Positions 5,697-11,959 are shown, counted from the stretch's first letter. The stretch: 13,413 bases of DNA from Angelakisella sp. (GCA_022795575.1 JAAWGY010000047.1:1-13413), one strand, 5' to 3'. The notes: generated by a model from the letters alone, not told the origin. Numbers and translations: made by a program.

Positions 5697-7055
5697 TCAG
5701 GACTCCCAAAAAAGCGCCCACGCCTCCTCCCAGCTAAGGCCCCGGAACCGGGCGGCATAGGACAGGAGCTTGGCCAGCAGATCCTCCGGGGGGGCTCCCC
5801 CGCCCTCCTCCCCGTCGGCGCTGCTGCCGGAGGCGGAGGAGGGCCCGGCATCCCCGGAGGAGGCATCCGGGGGCGGCTCCGATTCGGCGGAGGCGTCCCC
5901 CTCCGGGTCCTCCTCCCCGCCGGAGCCGTTCAGGTCGGGGAGGGGCGGGGCCTCTTCACCGCCGGGGCCGTCCAGGTCGGGAAGGGGCGGGGCCTCCTCC
6001 CCCTCCTCCCCGCCGCTTTCCGGGGGCAGGTCCCCCTCCTCGATGATGGGGTCGGATTGGGGCGGGCCCATCTCCTCCTGGCGGCCCTGGCCAAAGCGCC
6101 AATACTGGTTATACGCCTCCCGCCAGGCCGCGGCAAAGGCGGGGTCACACTGGGGCTGGGGCCAATCGCTGTCGCCGGGGCGGCGGGTGACGGTAAAAAC
6201 CGGCTCCGGCTCCTCCTCGCCCTCCTGGCCGGCCACCTGCCGGAGGGTGATGGTGAGGGTGAAGTCCTTCCCCTGAAAAAAACGGCTGGCAATGGCCCGG
6301 TAGAGGTGGTCGGAGTGGCCGTAGATCTCCTCCGGGGAAAGGGCGGCGCAGAGGGCGGCGCAGAGCTCCGGGGTGGGGGCGGGCTGGTCCTTGGCCGGGT
6401 CCCAGCTGCCGGTGACGGTGGCCGCTCCCTCCCCGGTCTGTTCCACCGTGTAGGAGAGGCCCCGGGTGCCCTCACCGCCTGCCAGGGCCTGCTCCACCCC
6501 CAGCTGCCGCGGCTGGGAAAGCCTGCCCACCAGGAGCCACCCCAGCAGGGCGCAGAGAACCACAGCCCCCACCGCCCACAGGTTGATGCCGGTGACAAAC
6601 CAGACCAGCAGCTCCCTTGGGGAGGAGAAGGGCAGGCGGAGGGGCGGGAGCAGCCACATGGAGGCCGGCACCGGGGAGGAACGGCGCCGCCGTTTTTTGG
6701 AACCGGCGGGGACGGGCCTTGCCGGCTGTCTGACAGACCGGGGCCGCCGGGCGCGCCGGGGGGGCCGCTCCGGTCGGGGAGCGGCTGTGGAGGCCTGCTC
6801 CGGCCCGGGAGGACTGCCAGACAGTGCCCCGGGGGCCGGGGACGGCCGGGGAGCGGCTGCGGGGACCTGCCCCGGCCCGGGAGGACCGCCGGACGTCGCC
6901 CCGGGAACCGGTACGGCGGCAGCGGCCGGGGAGGGGGCCTCCGACAGAGGCGTGGACGCCGCCCCGGCCGCTGCCGGGACAGGCTCCGGAGCGGGGGGCG
7001 GGGCGGTGACAGGGGGCTGGGGCTGGACCGGCTGGGGTTTTTGCTCCGTAACCAC
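5697..7055 (-). CDS. Pro/Ala-rich single-pass membrane protein of unknown function
   Basis: I do not recognise this 452-residue protein. It begins with about 115 low-complexity residues rich in Pro, Ala and Gly, then a basic patch (KKRRRR, about 120-125), one strong membrane segment (about 157-177), an extracytoplasmic domain of about 150 residues with ordinary composition (LSYTVEQTG ... FTLTITLRQVAG ... WREAYNQYW), a very acidic Pro/Glu/Ser-rich stretch, and a short ending SWEEAWALFWES. The basic patch before the membrane segment predicts N-in, C-out topology. The acidic part holds two tandem 14-residue units, GGEEAPPLPDL plus three residues. The GTG start is chosen because GGGAGGG precedes it and a promoter lies just upstream; the longer in-frame extension to 7169 would read through that promoter. 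rlmD follows 51 bp downstream. A cell-surface or spore-envelope role is possible but unsupported. Confidence 0.7.
   Translation of the reverse strand: MVTEQKPQPVQPQPPVTAPPPAPEPVPAAAGAASTPLSEAPSPAAAAVPVPGATSGGPPGPGQVPAAAPRPSPAPGALSGSPPGPEQASTAAPRPERPPRRARRPRSVRQPARPVPAGSKKRRRRSSPVPASMWLLPPLRLPFSSPRELLVWFVTGINLWAVGAVVLCALLGWLLVGRLSQPRQLGVEQALAGGEGTRGLSYTVEQTGEGAATVTGSWDPAKDQPAPTPELCAALCAALSPEEIYGHSDHLYRAIASRFFQGKDFTLTITLRQVAGQEGEEEPEPVFTVTRRPGDSDWPQPQCDPAFAAAWREAYNQYWRFGQGRQEEMGPPQSDPIIEEGDLPPESGGEEGEEAPPLPDLDGPGGEEAPPLPDLNGSGGEEDPEGDASAESEPPPDASSGDAGPSSASGSSADGEEGGGAPPEDLLAKLLSYAARFRGLSWEEAWALFWES
5917..6000 (-). repeat. In-frame tandem repeat, 2 x 42 bp (14 aa)
   Basis: 5917-5958 and 5959-6000 are near-identical 42-bp units encoding GGEEAPPLPDLDGP and GGEEAPPLPDLNGS in the acidic tail of the membrane protein. 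A weaker third half-unit (GGEEGEEAPPLPDL) precedes them in the protein, consistent with expansion by slippage. Confidence 0.75.
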
Positions 7056-7100
7056 GGCGGATTCCCTCCCTTGCTGCTTTTTTCGACAGGATACCGCCTT

Positions 7101-7129
7101 ATTGTACCATATCCGGCCCGCCGGGACAA
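7101..7129 (-). promoter_or_regulatory. Sigma-A promoter of the Pro-rich protein-rlmD unit
   Basis: On the minus strand -35 TTGTCC (7124-7129) and -10 TACAAT (7101-7106) are separated by 17 bases. The predicted transcript start near 7094 leaves a leader of about 40 bases to the GTG at 7055. Confidence 0.75.
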
Positions 7130-7226
7130 CAGGGGAAATCCTTGGGGCCGGATCTCCCCCCGGCAGCACGGCTTGCTTTAGCGGGAGGAACCGGGAGCCC
7201 TGTACCCATCAACCACCCAAATCACA

Positions 7227-7311
7227 AGAAGCTGCACCCAGCGCTGCCACACCCGGCCCGACGGGCAACTCCTCCGTCAGGCTGTGTGTGGCCGCGCCCG
7301 GTACAGCTTCT
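7227..7311 (-). terminator. Three-tier stem-loop downstream of the SMI1/KNR4-like gene
   Basis: On the minus strand the outer stem AGAAGCTG (7304-7311) / CAGCTTCT (7227-7234) encloses GCCACAC/GTGTGGC and an inner GACGG/CCGTC hairpin, with TGTGATTT after the structure. The stop codon at 7310-7312 overlaps the base of the stem. It could end the upstream operon, though the T-run is poor; a structured RNA is the alternative. Bases 7130-7226 hold nothing else I can name. Confidence 0.4.
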
Positions 7312-7702
7312 AAAAGCCGGTATCGCTGCCGAAAAAATCCCAAAGGGTATCCGCAACCGGGGCCTCCCGGTCTTCGGCGCCGCCGATGCAGGCAACCGTC
7401 CCGCCGGGCCTGATGCAATACGCACCGTCCGCCCCGTCATCGGCGAAAACGGCGCCCTCTGTGCCGTAATTGGCAGCGTAGAATTCCGTCCACTCCAGTA
7501 TCATCTGGTGGGGGTAAAGGATCCATCCAACCTCTGCCCTCTGATGGGTATCGGGCAGGCGCATCGTCTCCGATATCCCGTCGCTGATACACAGGATGGC
7601 GTACAGCTTCTCCGGAACACGCCCATCCCTTTTGCCCCGATAGGGGGGATGCAGCAAAAGCTCCCCCCGGTACCGGCGTGATATTCTATCGATGCAGTCC
7701 AT
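7310..7702 (-). CDS. SMI1/KNR4 (SUKH)-like protein
   Basis: A predicted 130-residue soluble protein. The pattern LYAILCISDGISET (33-46), a Trp-Ile-hydrophobic stretch (GWILYPHQMI, 59-68), then GAVFADDGADGAYCIRPGGTVACI (83-106) and a final VADTLWDFF (116-124) fits the SMI1/KNR4 (SUKH) fold. Many bacterial members of this superfamily are immunity proteins to polymorphic toxins; others have different roles. ATG 7702 is preceded by AGGGGCGGG; an alternative ATG at 7750 would overlap the upstream gene by 14 bases but lacks a ribosome site. It is the last gene of the unit starting at 9638, 34 bp after its neighbour. No toxin with a recognisable nuclease domain is in the window, so an immunity function is only a possibility. 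Confidence 0.65.
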   Translation of the reverse strand: MDCIDRISRRYRGELLLHPPYRGKRDGRVPEKLYAILCISDGISETMRLPDTHQRAEVGWILYPHQMILEWTEFYAANYGTEGAVFADDGADGAYCIRPGGTVACIGGAEDREAPVADTLWDFFGSDTGF

Positions 7703-7736
7703 CCCGCCCCTGTAGGGCTGGCCTGCTGCCGGGCCG

Positions 7737-8423
7737 TTATCCAAAGTCATAGGTGACGGTTTTGCAGACATAGCCCATGTGGTCTATCGTCTGGTTCGCC
7801 CACAGCTCCAGCCGGAGCATCCCCAGCCGGAGGGTAAAGCCCTTGCGGGGGGCCTCCGGCTCCTGGTAAAAGTCACCGTTCAGGCTCCAGTAGAGGCGGC
7901 GGGGCGGCACCTCGATATTGTGGAACAGCTGGCCGGAAAAGCTGTTGATGACCTCCTTGGGCTGGCCCAGCCAGTTTGTCGTCTGGTAAAGCCGGTCCAG
8001 AAAAGCCTTTTCCACCGCCAAAATCTCCCCCGGCTGGCCGTCCTCCCAGGCACAGCGGAGGTAAAAGCTGGGGTAGACGCAGTAGTCCTTCTCCACCGGT
8101 ACCTCCATCCGCAGCTTCAGGTAGCGGATACCCTCCTTTGTCATGGCGGCACCGGCCAGGGCGTTCCGCTCCTCCGGCTCCAGGGCCTCGTCCCGCTTTA
8201 CCGCCTTTATGTAATCATAGGCGTTGTCGTAGACGATGACGGTGAGGTCGGGGTACTCCTCCGGGTGCTCCAGCACCTTGCGGACCTTCACCTCCCGGTG
8301 GATGTCGGGGAGCTCCTCCCCGGCGCTGTGGCGGTGCCAGACGTAGGCCGTCACCGAAAGGACCAGGCAGAGAGCCAGGGCCAGCGCCAGCATCAGCCGG
8401 GGGTTCTTCATCAGCTTGCGCAT
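7737..8423 (-). CDS. Signal-anchored extracytoplasmic protein of unknown function
   Basis: Not recognised. A 228-residue protein with a basic N-terminus (MRKLMKNPR) and one hydrophobic segment (about 9-28), then a soluble domain expected outside the membrane. The segment ends without an obvious signal-peptidase or lipobox site, so a membrane anchor is likelier than release. The domain has many aromatic and charged residues (EYPDLTVIVYDNAYDYIKAV near 57-76; a C-terminal run of alternating hydrophobic residues around GFTLRLGMLRLELWA) suggesting a beta-rich fold. The start has a near-perfect AAAGGAGGTG. It lies between the 39-aa gene (26 bp upstream) and the SMI1-like gene, in the middle of the five-gene unit. 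Confidence 0.75.
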   Translation of the reverse strand: MRKLMKNPRLMLALALALCLVLSVTAYVWHRHSAGEELPDIHREVKVRKVLEHPEEYPDLTVIVYDNAYDYIKAVKRDEALEPEERNALAGAAMTKEGIRYLKLRMEVPVEKDYCVYPSFYLRCAWEDGQPGEILAVEKAFLDRLYQTTNWLGQPKEVINSFSGQLFHNIEVPPRRLYWSLNGDFYQEPEAPRKGFTLRLGMLRLELWANQTIDHMGYVCKTVTYDFG

Positions 8424-8449
8424 GGGGACACCTCCTTTGGGCGGGGGGA

Positions 8450-8569
8450 TCAGTGCTTTTCCACATACTCCTTAATCAGCAGGTATATCTTGTACAGCAG
8501 GATGATGGGGATAATCTGCACCGCGGCGGAATACAGAAAACTGACTACGAAAAACAAGCTGATATGCAT
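8450..8569 (-). CDS. 39-residue hydrophobic small protein
   Basis: A short gene easily missed by annotation cut-offs. It starts with ATG at 8569 behind AAGGAGG (6-base spacing) and encodes 39 residues: MHISLFFVVSFLYSA, then AVQIIPIILLYKIYLLI, ending in a charged KEYVEKH tail. A single membrane-spanning segment covers most of its length, with the charged end probably cytoplasmic. It fits exactly between the 141-aa membrane protein (stop at 8588) and the signal-anchored protein (start at 8423), and the strong ribosome site supports translation. Function unknown; small partners of membrane complexes and toxin-like peptides both look like this. Confidence 0.7.
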   Translation of the reverse strand: MHISLFFVVSFLYSAAVQIIPIILLYKIYLLIKEYVEKH

Positions 8570-8587
8570 TGGGCTCCTCCTTGACGG

Positions 8588-9013
8588 TCATCCGCTTTGG
8601 CGGGTGGCGGCGTACCATCCCCCGCCCAAAAGCAGCGGCAGGCCGGAATCGATGTACCGGGGGATGAGCAGGTAGAGCCTCCAGGGGATCCCCTCCAGCC
8701 GGCAGAGGTAGAAGGCCACCAGGACAAGATAGCTCAGTGTCAGCAGGCCACAGACCAACAACAGCGGCTTTCTGGCCCCGGGGCGGAGCCGGGGTTCCTC
8801 CCGGAAGAGGCCGGCCACCCCCCAAAGGAAGGCGTACCCCAAAAGCAGCAGCATACAGGGCCGCACCACAAAGGAAACCACCAGCTCCGGTACGATGTTG
8901 AACCGCTCCACCCGCTGGGCCTGGGCGTAGGGGGCGCCCAGCGCCATCACCGCCACCAGCACCGGCAGCAGCGCCAGACAGACAAGGTCGTGCTTTTGGA
9001 TACGCTCTTTCAT
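8588..9013 (-). CDS. Small polytopic membrane protein, unknown function
   Basis: A 141-residue protein with four predicted membrane segments (about 10-27, 42-68, 82-104 and 112-135) and a basic N-terminus (MKERIQKHD). I do not recognise a family. ATG 9013 is chosen because AAAGGAGG lies just upstream; the upstream in-frame extension to 9118 would overlap the previous gene and is Pro/Gly-rich. It begins 28 bp after the 198-aa membrane protein and is followed 18 bp later by the 39-aa gene. Close packing with individual strong ribosome sites implies a single transcript. Confidence 0.75.
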   Translation of the reverse strand: MKERIQKHDLVCLALLPVLVAVMALGAPYAQAQRVERFNIVPELVVSFVVRPCMLLLLGYAFLWGVAGLFREEPRLRPGARKPLLLVCGLLTLSYLVLVAFYLCRLEGIPWRLYLLIPRYIDSGLPLLLGGGWYAATRQSG

Positions 9014-9041
9014 GGGGCCTCCTTTCACATCGCCGGGGTGG

Positions 9042-9638
9042 TTACGGACAGGTCTTGGCGGTACCGGCACGCCGGCGGCGGGACCAGAGCAGCCAGAGGA
9101 GAGCCACGGCCAAGGCATAGCTCACCGCCGCCCCCTGCCATAGCAGGATATTGCGCCTTAGGGCGAAGAAGAAAGCATCCATATTGGTGGTGGCCCCGGT
9201 TTCGTAGACCTTGCAGAGGGTGACAATCAGGCCGGTAAAGAGGATATCCGCCGGCAGGCAGGTGCGGCCCCGGGTGGCGGCGCAGTAGCCCGCCAACAGC
9301 AGCACCGGGATCCACACGTTCCCGTCAACCAGCACCAGCTGGCGCAGGGACTCCGGGCCGCCGGGGATCAGCAGGAGATACCCCGCCACCACCAGGGCGA
9401 AGACGCCGTACCACAGGGCCATCCCCGCCGCCCGTCCCCGGGGGAAGTCTATGGCCCCTTTGGGCGGCTGGAGGTTCAGGACGACGCTGCGGCTTTCCCT
9501 GTCCGCCCGGAGCCGGAGCCACCGCAGCAGGGGGGCCGCTGCCAGTACCGTCAGTGTCACCCAGTCGGGAATGAGCCAGGATCTGGTGTAGTCTGCCATC
9601 CGCAGGATGTAGAGTAGGAGTGTTACAAAAAGCGCCAT
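9042..9638 (-). CDS. Polytopic membrane protein, unknown function, first gene of the five-gene unit
   Basis: A 198-residue protein with five or six hydrophobic segments (about 1-12, 22-42, 72-92, 108-122, 130-142, 167-186) and a basic C-terminal SRRRR. The segment DYTRSWLIPDWVTLTVL (16-32) recalls the first Asp motif of A24 prepilin peptidases, but the second Asp motif (GxGD) is missing, so I do not name it so. ATG 9638 has GAGGTGATATA directly upstream and sits about 15 bases after the predicted transcript start, which rules out the longer in-frame extension to 9728 through the promoter. Confidence 0.75.
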   Translation of the reverse strand: MALFVTLLLYILRMADYTRSWLIPDWVTLTVLAAAPLLRWLRLRADRESRSVVLNLQPPKGAIDFPRGRAAGMALWYGVFALVVAGYLLLIPGGPESLRQLVLVDGNVWIPVLLLAGYCAATRGRTCLPADILFTGLIVTLCKVYETGATTNMDAFFFALRRNILLWQGAAVSYALAVALLWLLWSRRRRAGTAKTCP

Positions 9639-9659
9639 TATATCACCTCTTTCGACCTT

Positions 9660-9688
9660 ATTATACCAGATTATTGTGATAGATGCAA
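9660..9688 (-). promoter_or_regulatory. Sigma-A promoter of the five-gene membrane/SMI1 unit
   Basis: On the minus strand -35 TTGCAT (9683-9688) and a perfect -10 TATAAT (9660-9665) are 17 bases apart. The surrounding A/T-rich DNA stands out from the GC-rich genes on both sides. Confidence 0.85.
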
Positions 9689-9710
9689 ATCTTTTGTGTT
9701 TTAGCAACGG

Positions 9711-9732
9711 GGGGGCGGCGGATGCCACCCCC
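9711..9732. terminator. GC-rich hairpin between the 64-aa gene and the five-gene unit
   Basis: A 9-bp stem (9711-9719 with 9724-9732, one G-U pair on the minus strand) and a four-base loop. It follows the stop of the 64-aa gene by 22 bases, but there is no T-run after it on the minus strand, so it is only a possible terminator or an RNA-end-stabilising stem. Confidence 0.35.
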
Positions 9733-9754
9733 TGGCCCTGGTAGAAAATAAGCT

Positions 9755-9949
9755 TTATTCGTCCTTAAAACAGCCCAGCTTAAGATATCCAATGATAATT
9801 GCCAACATAATACCGGCAATCTTCCCCGTCATCAGAATATAGACGGCGCTTCCTACATTCCCCGCCAAGCTTGGCAGGAGAAATGCAAGGTCAGCCGAAA
9901 AAGCCATCAACACCAGGAAAATAATAAAGTGAATGTGTTTCTTTTTCAT
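9755..9949 (-). CDS. 64-residue two-segment membrane protein
   Basis: A small hydrophobic protein starting MKKKHIHFIIFLVLMAFSADLAF with a second hydrophobic segment (about 34-56) and a KLGCFKDE end. I recognise no family. The start follows AGGAGGG at a spacing of 7-8 bases. Its DNA is much richer in A and T than its neighbours, which may indicate later acquisition. A possible promoter lies 60-90 bases upstream, so it may be transcribed separately from the sigma/DUF4367 pair. Confidence 0.7.
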   Translation of the reverse strand: MKKKHIHFIIFLVLMAFSADLAFLLPSLAGNVGSAVYILMTGKIAGIMLAIIIGYLKLGCFKDE

Positions 9950-10007
9950 TCATTTTCCCTCCTAATATTTTGTGATTCTCAAGGGGGCCCTTCACAACAC
10001 CCTCTAT

Positions 10008-10035
10008 ACTATATAATCGTTTGAGAGGTACCCAA
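10008..10035 (-). promoter_or_regulatory. Possible promoter of the 64-aa gene
   Basis: On the minus strand TTGGGT (10030-10035), a 16-base spacer and TATAGT (10008-10013) in an A/T-rich stretch. Other registers within the TATATAGTATAGA region are possible. The leader of about 55 bases can form a small stem, TTGTG/CACAA. Confidence 0.4.
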
Positions 10036-10090
10036 TTAGGACAATTTTTTCCAGAAAACTTGCGAAAAAAATCAACTTCGGCATTGTGCA

Positions 10091-10819
10091 CTATTTTTTG
10101 CCGACAGATTCAGCCACCTTGACCAATTCCTCTTTTGATAAATGCCCGGAGACCGAAAAGAAGTAGATTCCATCGTCCCAATAAATGGTTTTCAGGGAAT
10201 CGTTTCCCAAATACCACGCAGATTGTCTGCCGTTTAATAAAATTACCTCCGGCGTAATATGTTCTGTATCAACATCCAGCCGCGCGTTATCAATTTGTTT
10301 CTGACGCAGACGGACAATGAGCTGTTCCGGGTTTTCATAGGTTTCCACATGGTCAATTTCGGTGGTCCTATCCTGTACCTGCTCGAACCCCTCCGGCAGA
10401 TAGGCCAAGTGATAGGCCACAAACTCCCCCGGGCGGTACCCCTCCTCCAGCTGCTCGTAGCGGATGGTGGAATACTTGGGGTGCTCCTCCCGCACCAGCC
10501 GGAAGTACCGCATGGACGCCATAGCGGCGGTGGAGCAGAGCACCGCCGCCAGCACCGCCGCCGCCAGCATCCGGGGGCTCAGGCGGTGGCCCTGCCGGGG
10601 CCGGGGACAGCCGGCGGCTCCCTCCCCGCCGGCTGCCGGGATGGGGCGGGCCTCCTCCTGCTCCGCCCGCCGGCAAAGGCGCTCCATCCGCAGCCGGAAC
10701 CGCCAGGAGAAGCGGTGGGGCCGGGGCGGCTCCAAGGGGTAGCGCCGGGCCATGGCCTCCCCCCACTGCCGGATGATCCACCCCAGCTCCTCGTCGGTGA
10801 GCTCATTCCGGAAAGTCAT
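10091..10819 (-). CDS. DUF4367 single-pass membrane protein, probable sigma-factor partner
   Basis: A 242-residue protein with a cytoplasmic N-terminal part (1-80, Arg- and Pro-rich), one membrane segment (about 84-103), and an extracytoplasmic DUF4367-like domain (about 125-240), recognised by YLPEGFEQVQ, the DTEHITPEVILLNGRQSAWYL stretch split around the central strand, and IYWDDGIYFFSVSGHLSKEELVKVAESV at the C-terminus. In Firmicutes such proteins are commonly encoded beside ECF-type sigma factors and are thought to act as anti-sigma-like regulators. Here the start codon lies inside the end of the sigma gene (17-bp overlap), which favours translational coupling. No zinc-binding HxxxCxxC motif is seen in the N-terminal part, so any anti-sigma action would not be of the classical zinc type. 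The DUF4367 assignment is from memory of the family pattern. Confidence 0.8.
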   Translation of the reverse strand: MTFRNELTDEELGWIIRQWGEAMARRYPLEPPRPHRFSWRFRLRMERLCRRAEQEEARPIPAAGGEGAAGCPRPRQGHRLSPRMLAAAVLAAVLCSTAAMASMRYFRLVREEHPKYSTIRYEQLEEGYRPGEFVAYHLAYLPEGFEQVQDRTTEIDHVETYENPEQLIVRLRQKQIDNARLDVDTEHITPEVILLNGRQSAWYLGNDSLKTIYWDDGIYFFSVSGHLSKEELVKVAESVGKK

Positions 10820-11354
10820 ACTCGTAACCCTCTTCCTTCATCTTTTCCTTTAGCAGCCGCTTTCCCCGGGCAAGCTGCTTGTACACCGTCTGGATCTCCT
10901 TCCCCTGGAGCTTTGCAATCTCGGCCGGGGCAAAGCCCAGTCCCCGGAGCTTCAGCACCGCGCTGTAAAGCTCCGGCAGGCTGTCGATGATTTCGATGAT
11001 GCCGCCGCCCTCCGCCGGGGCGGGGGGCAGGTCATCGGCGGTCAGGGTTAGGTGGTCCAGGCTCTCCCACTGCTGCTCCCGTTTTCTGCGGCGGATCAGG
11101 TCCACCGCCTTGTTCCGGGCCATGGTCAGGGCGTAGCTCCGGGCGGAGCAGTCGTCCCCGGCCAGCTCCCGGAGTTTGTCGGGCTGCTCCAGCATCGCCA
11201 GCAGGGCGTCGTGGGTGGCGTCCTCGGCCAGGGAGGGGCTGGCGGTAAGCTCCAGGGCCAGCTGGTACATGGCCTGCTGATGGCGCTGGTAGAAGCGCCG
11301 GAAGGTCCGGGGCTTTTTGGGGCCCTTCCAGGCCGTCAGGATAAAGGCAAGCAT
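10803..11354 (-). CDS. RNA polymerase sigma factor, ECF-like sigma-70 family
   Basis: A 183-residue regulator. Region 2 spans about 18-92: FYQRHQQAMYQLALELTASP, the helix AEDATHDALLAML (43-55) and the -10-contacting ARNKAVDLIRRRKR (79-92). Region 4 spans about 125-168: LPELYSAVLKLRGLGFAPAEIAKLQGKE as the first helices and IQTVYKQLARGKRLLKEKM as the recognition helix. Regions 1 and 3 are absent, as in ECF sigma factors. ATG 11354 is chosen for the GGAGGG upstream. The stop overlaps the DUF4367 gene. The MITE-like element at 11407-11580 begins about 50 bases before the start codon, so its promoter must lie within or be replaced by that element; I cannot point to a convincing -35/-10 pair. Confidence 0.88.
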   Translation of the reverse strand: MLAFILTAWKGPKKPRTFRRFYQRHQQAMYQLALELTASPSLAEDATHDALLAMLEQPDKLRELAGDDCSARSYALTMARNKAVDLIRRRKREQQWESLDHLTLTADDLPPAPAEGGGIIEIIDSLPELYSAVLKLRGLGFAPAEIAKLQGKEIQTVYKQLARGKRLLKEKMKEEGYEYDFPE

Positions 11355-11406
11355 CCGCAACCCTCCTTGCCGGGCAATCGGGGAAGGGGAGCGCAAACAT
11401 CCCCTT

Positions 11407-11580
11407 AGAGCCTATTCAAGCTCTCCCAGCACGCCGCCTGAACGGGTATTTTTCCAACGGCCAACCGCCGCAGGCGGCTCTTAGCGCCTGGAAAAAATCT
11501 TGCAATACAGCAAGTATTCTGCGAAGCAGACGTGCCCGAAGGGCTCCGAGATTTTTTGCCTTGCAGGACGAAAAAATAAT
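11407..11580. repeat. MITE-like element A4, right end lost or diverged
   Basis: It begins with AGAGCCTATTCA (11407-11418), the same terminus as 3448, followed by the shared block CACGCCGCC and, near 11565, CCTTGCAGGACG. It is interrupted by the hairpin cassette at 11462-11497 and by a second segment (11519-11551) that carries triloop hairpins TCTGC-GAA-GCAGA and GCCC-GAA-GGGC, absent from the other copies. No matching right terminus is visible; the element runs into the rpsT terminator region. No gene is supported in 11355-11657. Confidence 0.6.
11462..11497 (+). repeat. 36-bp hairpin cassette, copy 2
   Basis: Identical to 43-78 over all 36 bases, including the CCGCC-GCA-GGCGG triloop hairpin and the A-run at its end. 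It lies at the equivalent place inside the MITE-like element, but the flanking sequences outside the cassette differ more than the cassette itself. Confidence 0.7.
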
Positions 11581-11589
11581 CGGGTTTGG

Positions 11590-11628
11590 GTCAAAAACAA
11601 AAAAGCCCCCCGATTGCTCGGAAGGCTT
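11590..11628 (-). terminator. Intrinsic terminator of rpsT
   Basis: On the minus strand an 11-bp stem AAGCCTTCCGA (11618-11628) / TCGGGGGGCTT (11603-11613) with a GCAA loop (two G-U pairs) is followed by TTTTGTTTTT. It lies about 30 bases after the rpsT stop. Confidence 0.85.
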
Positions 11629-11657
11629 CTTGCGGTTTTGCGGTGGGATATCCCGGA

Positions 11658-11918
11658 TCAGCCGGCAGCATTGAGCTTGCGGGCCAGGCGGGCTTTTCTG
11701 CGGGCGGCAGTATTCTTATGAAGGAGGCCCTTGGCGGCAGCCTGGTCGATCTTCTTGATGGCCAGGGTAACGGCAGCGGTCCTGTCCTCGCTGGCGCCGG
11801 CAATGGCGGCCTCCGCCTTCTTGATGGTGGTTTTGAGGTTGGAGTTGAGGGACTTGTTCCGCAGAGTTTTGGTGGCGATGACCTTTACTCTCTTCTTCGC
11901 AGATTTGATATTCGGCAT
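11658..11918 (-). CDS. rpsT: 30S ribosomal protein S20
   Basis: An 86-residue basic protein of the small ribosomal subunit that binds 16S rRNA early in assembly. The N-terminus MPNIKSAKKRVKVIATKTLR is the S20 signature, followed by LKTTIKKAEAA and the conserved AIKKIDQAAAKGLLHKNTAARRKARLAR. The length matches the family (84-90). The ATG is preceded by AAGGAGGTG at good spacing. The gene has its own promoter (11998-12026), a leader of about 73 bases, and its own terminator, so it is a single-gene unit. In many Firmicutes rpsT lies next to gpr; here it lies between a DMT transporter and a sigma factor gene. Confidence 0.98.
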   Translation of the reverse strand: MPNIKSAKKRVKVIATKTLRNKSLNSNLKTTIKKAEAAIAGASEDRTAAVTLAIKKIDQAAAKGLLHKNTAARRKARLARKLNAAG

Positions 11919-11959
11919 TTAGTGACACCTCCTTCACGGGGATTGATGGGGGACGGCGT

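Noticed and set aside
5592..7181. 529-aa open frame on the plus strand across the Pro-rich gene
   Set aside because: It is Gly/Arg/Pro-rich low-complexity, has no ribosome site, and lies antisense to a gene with a promoter, a membrane segment and a proper start. GC-rich third positions create such shadows.
7310..7702. A complete toxin-immunity pair
   Set aside because: The SMI1/KNR4-like protein could be an immunity protein, but no neighbouring gene encodes a recognisable toxin domain or a polymorphic-toxin scaffold.
9042..9638. Prepilin peptidase (A24) identity for the 198-aa membrane protein
   Set aside because: Only the first Asp-containing segment resembles the family. The second GxGD motif is absent and no pilin genes are nearby.
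9891..10091. 66-aa minus-strand frame overlapping the 64-aa gene's start
   Set aside because: It spans the probable promoter and ribosome site of the 64-aa gene; its own start has no ribosome site and overlaps the DUF4367 stop.
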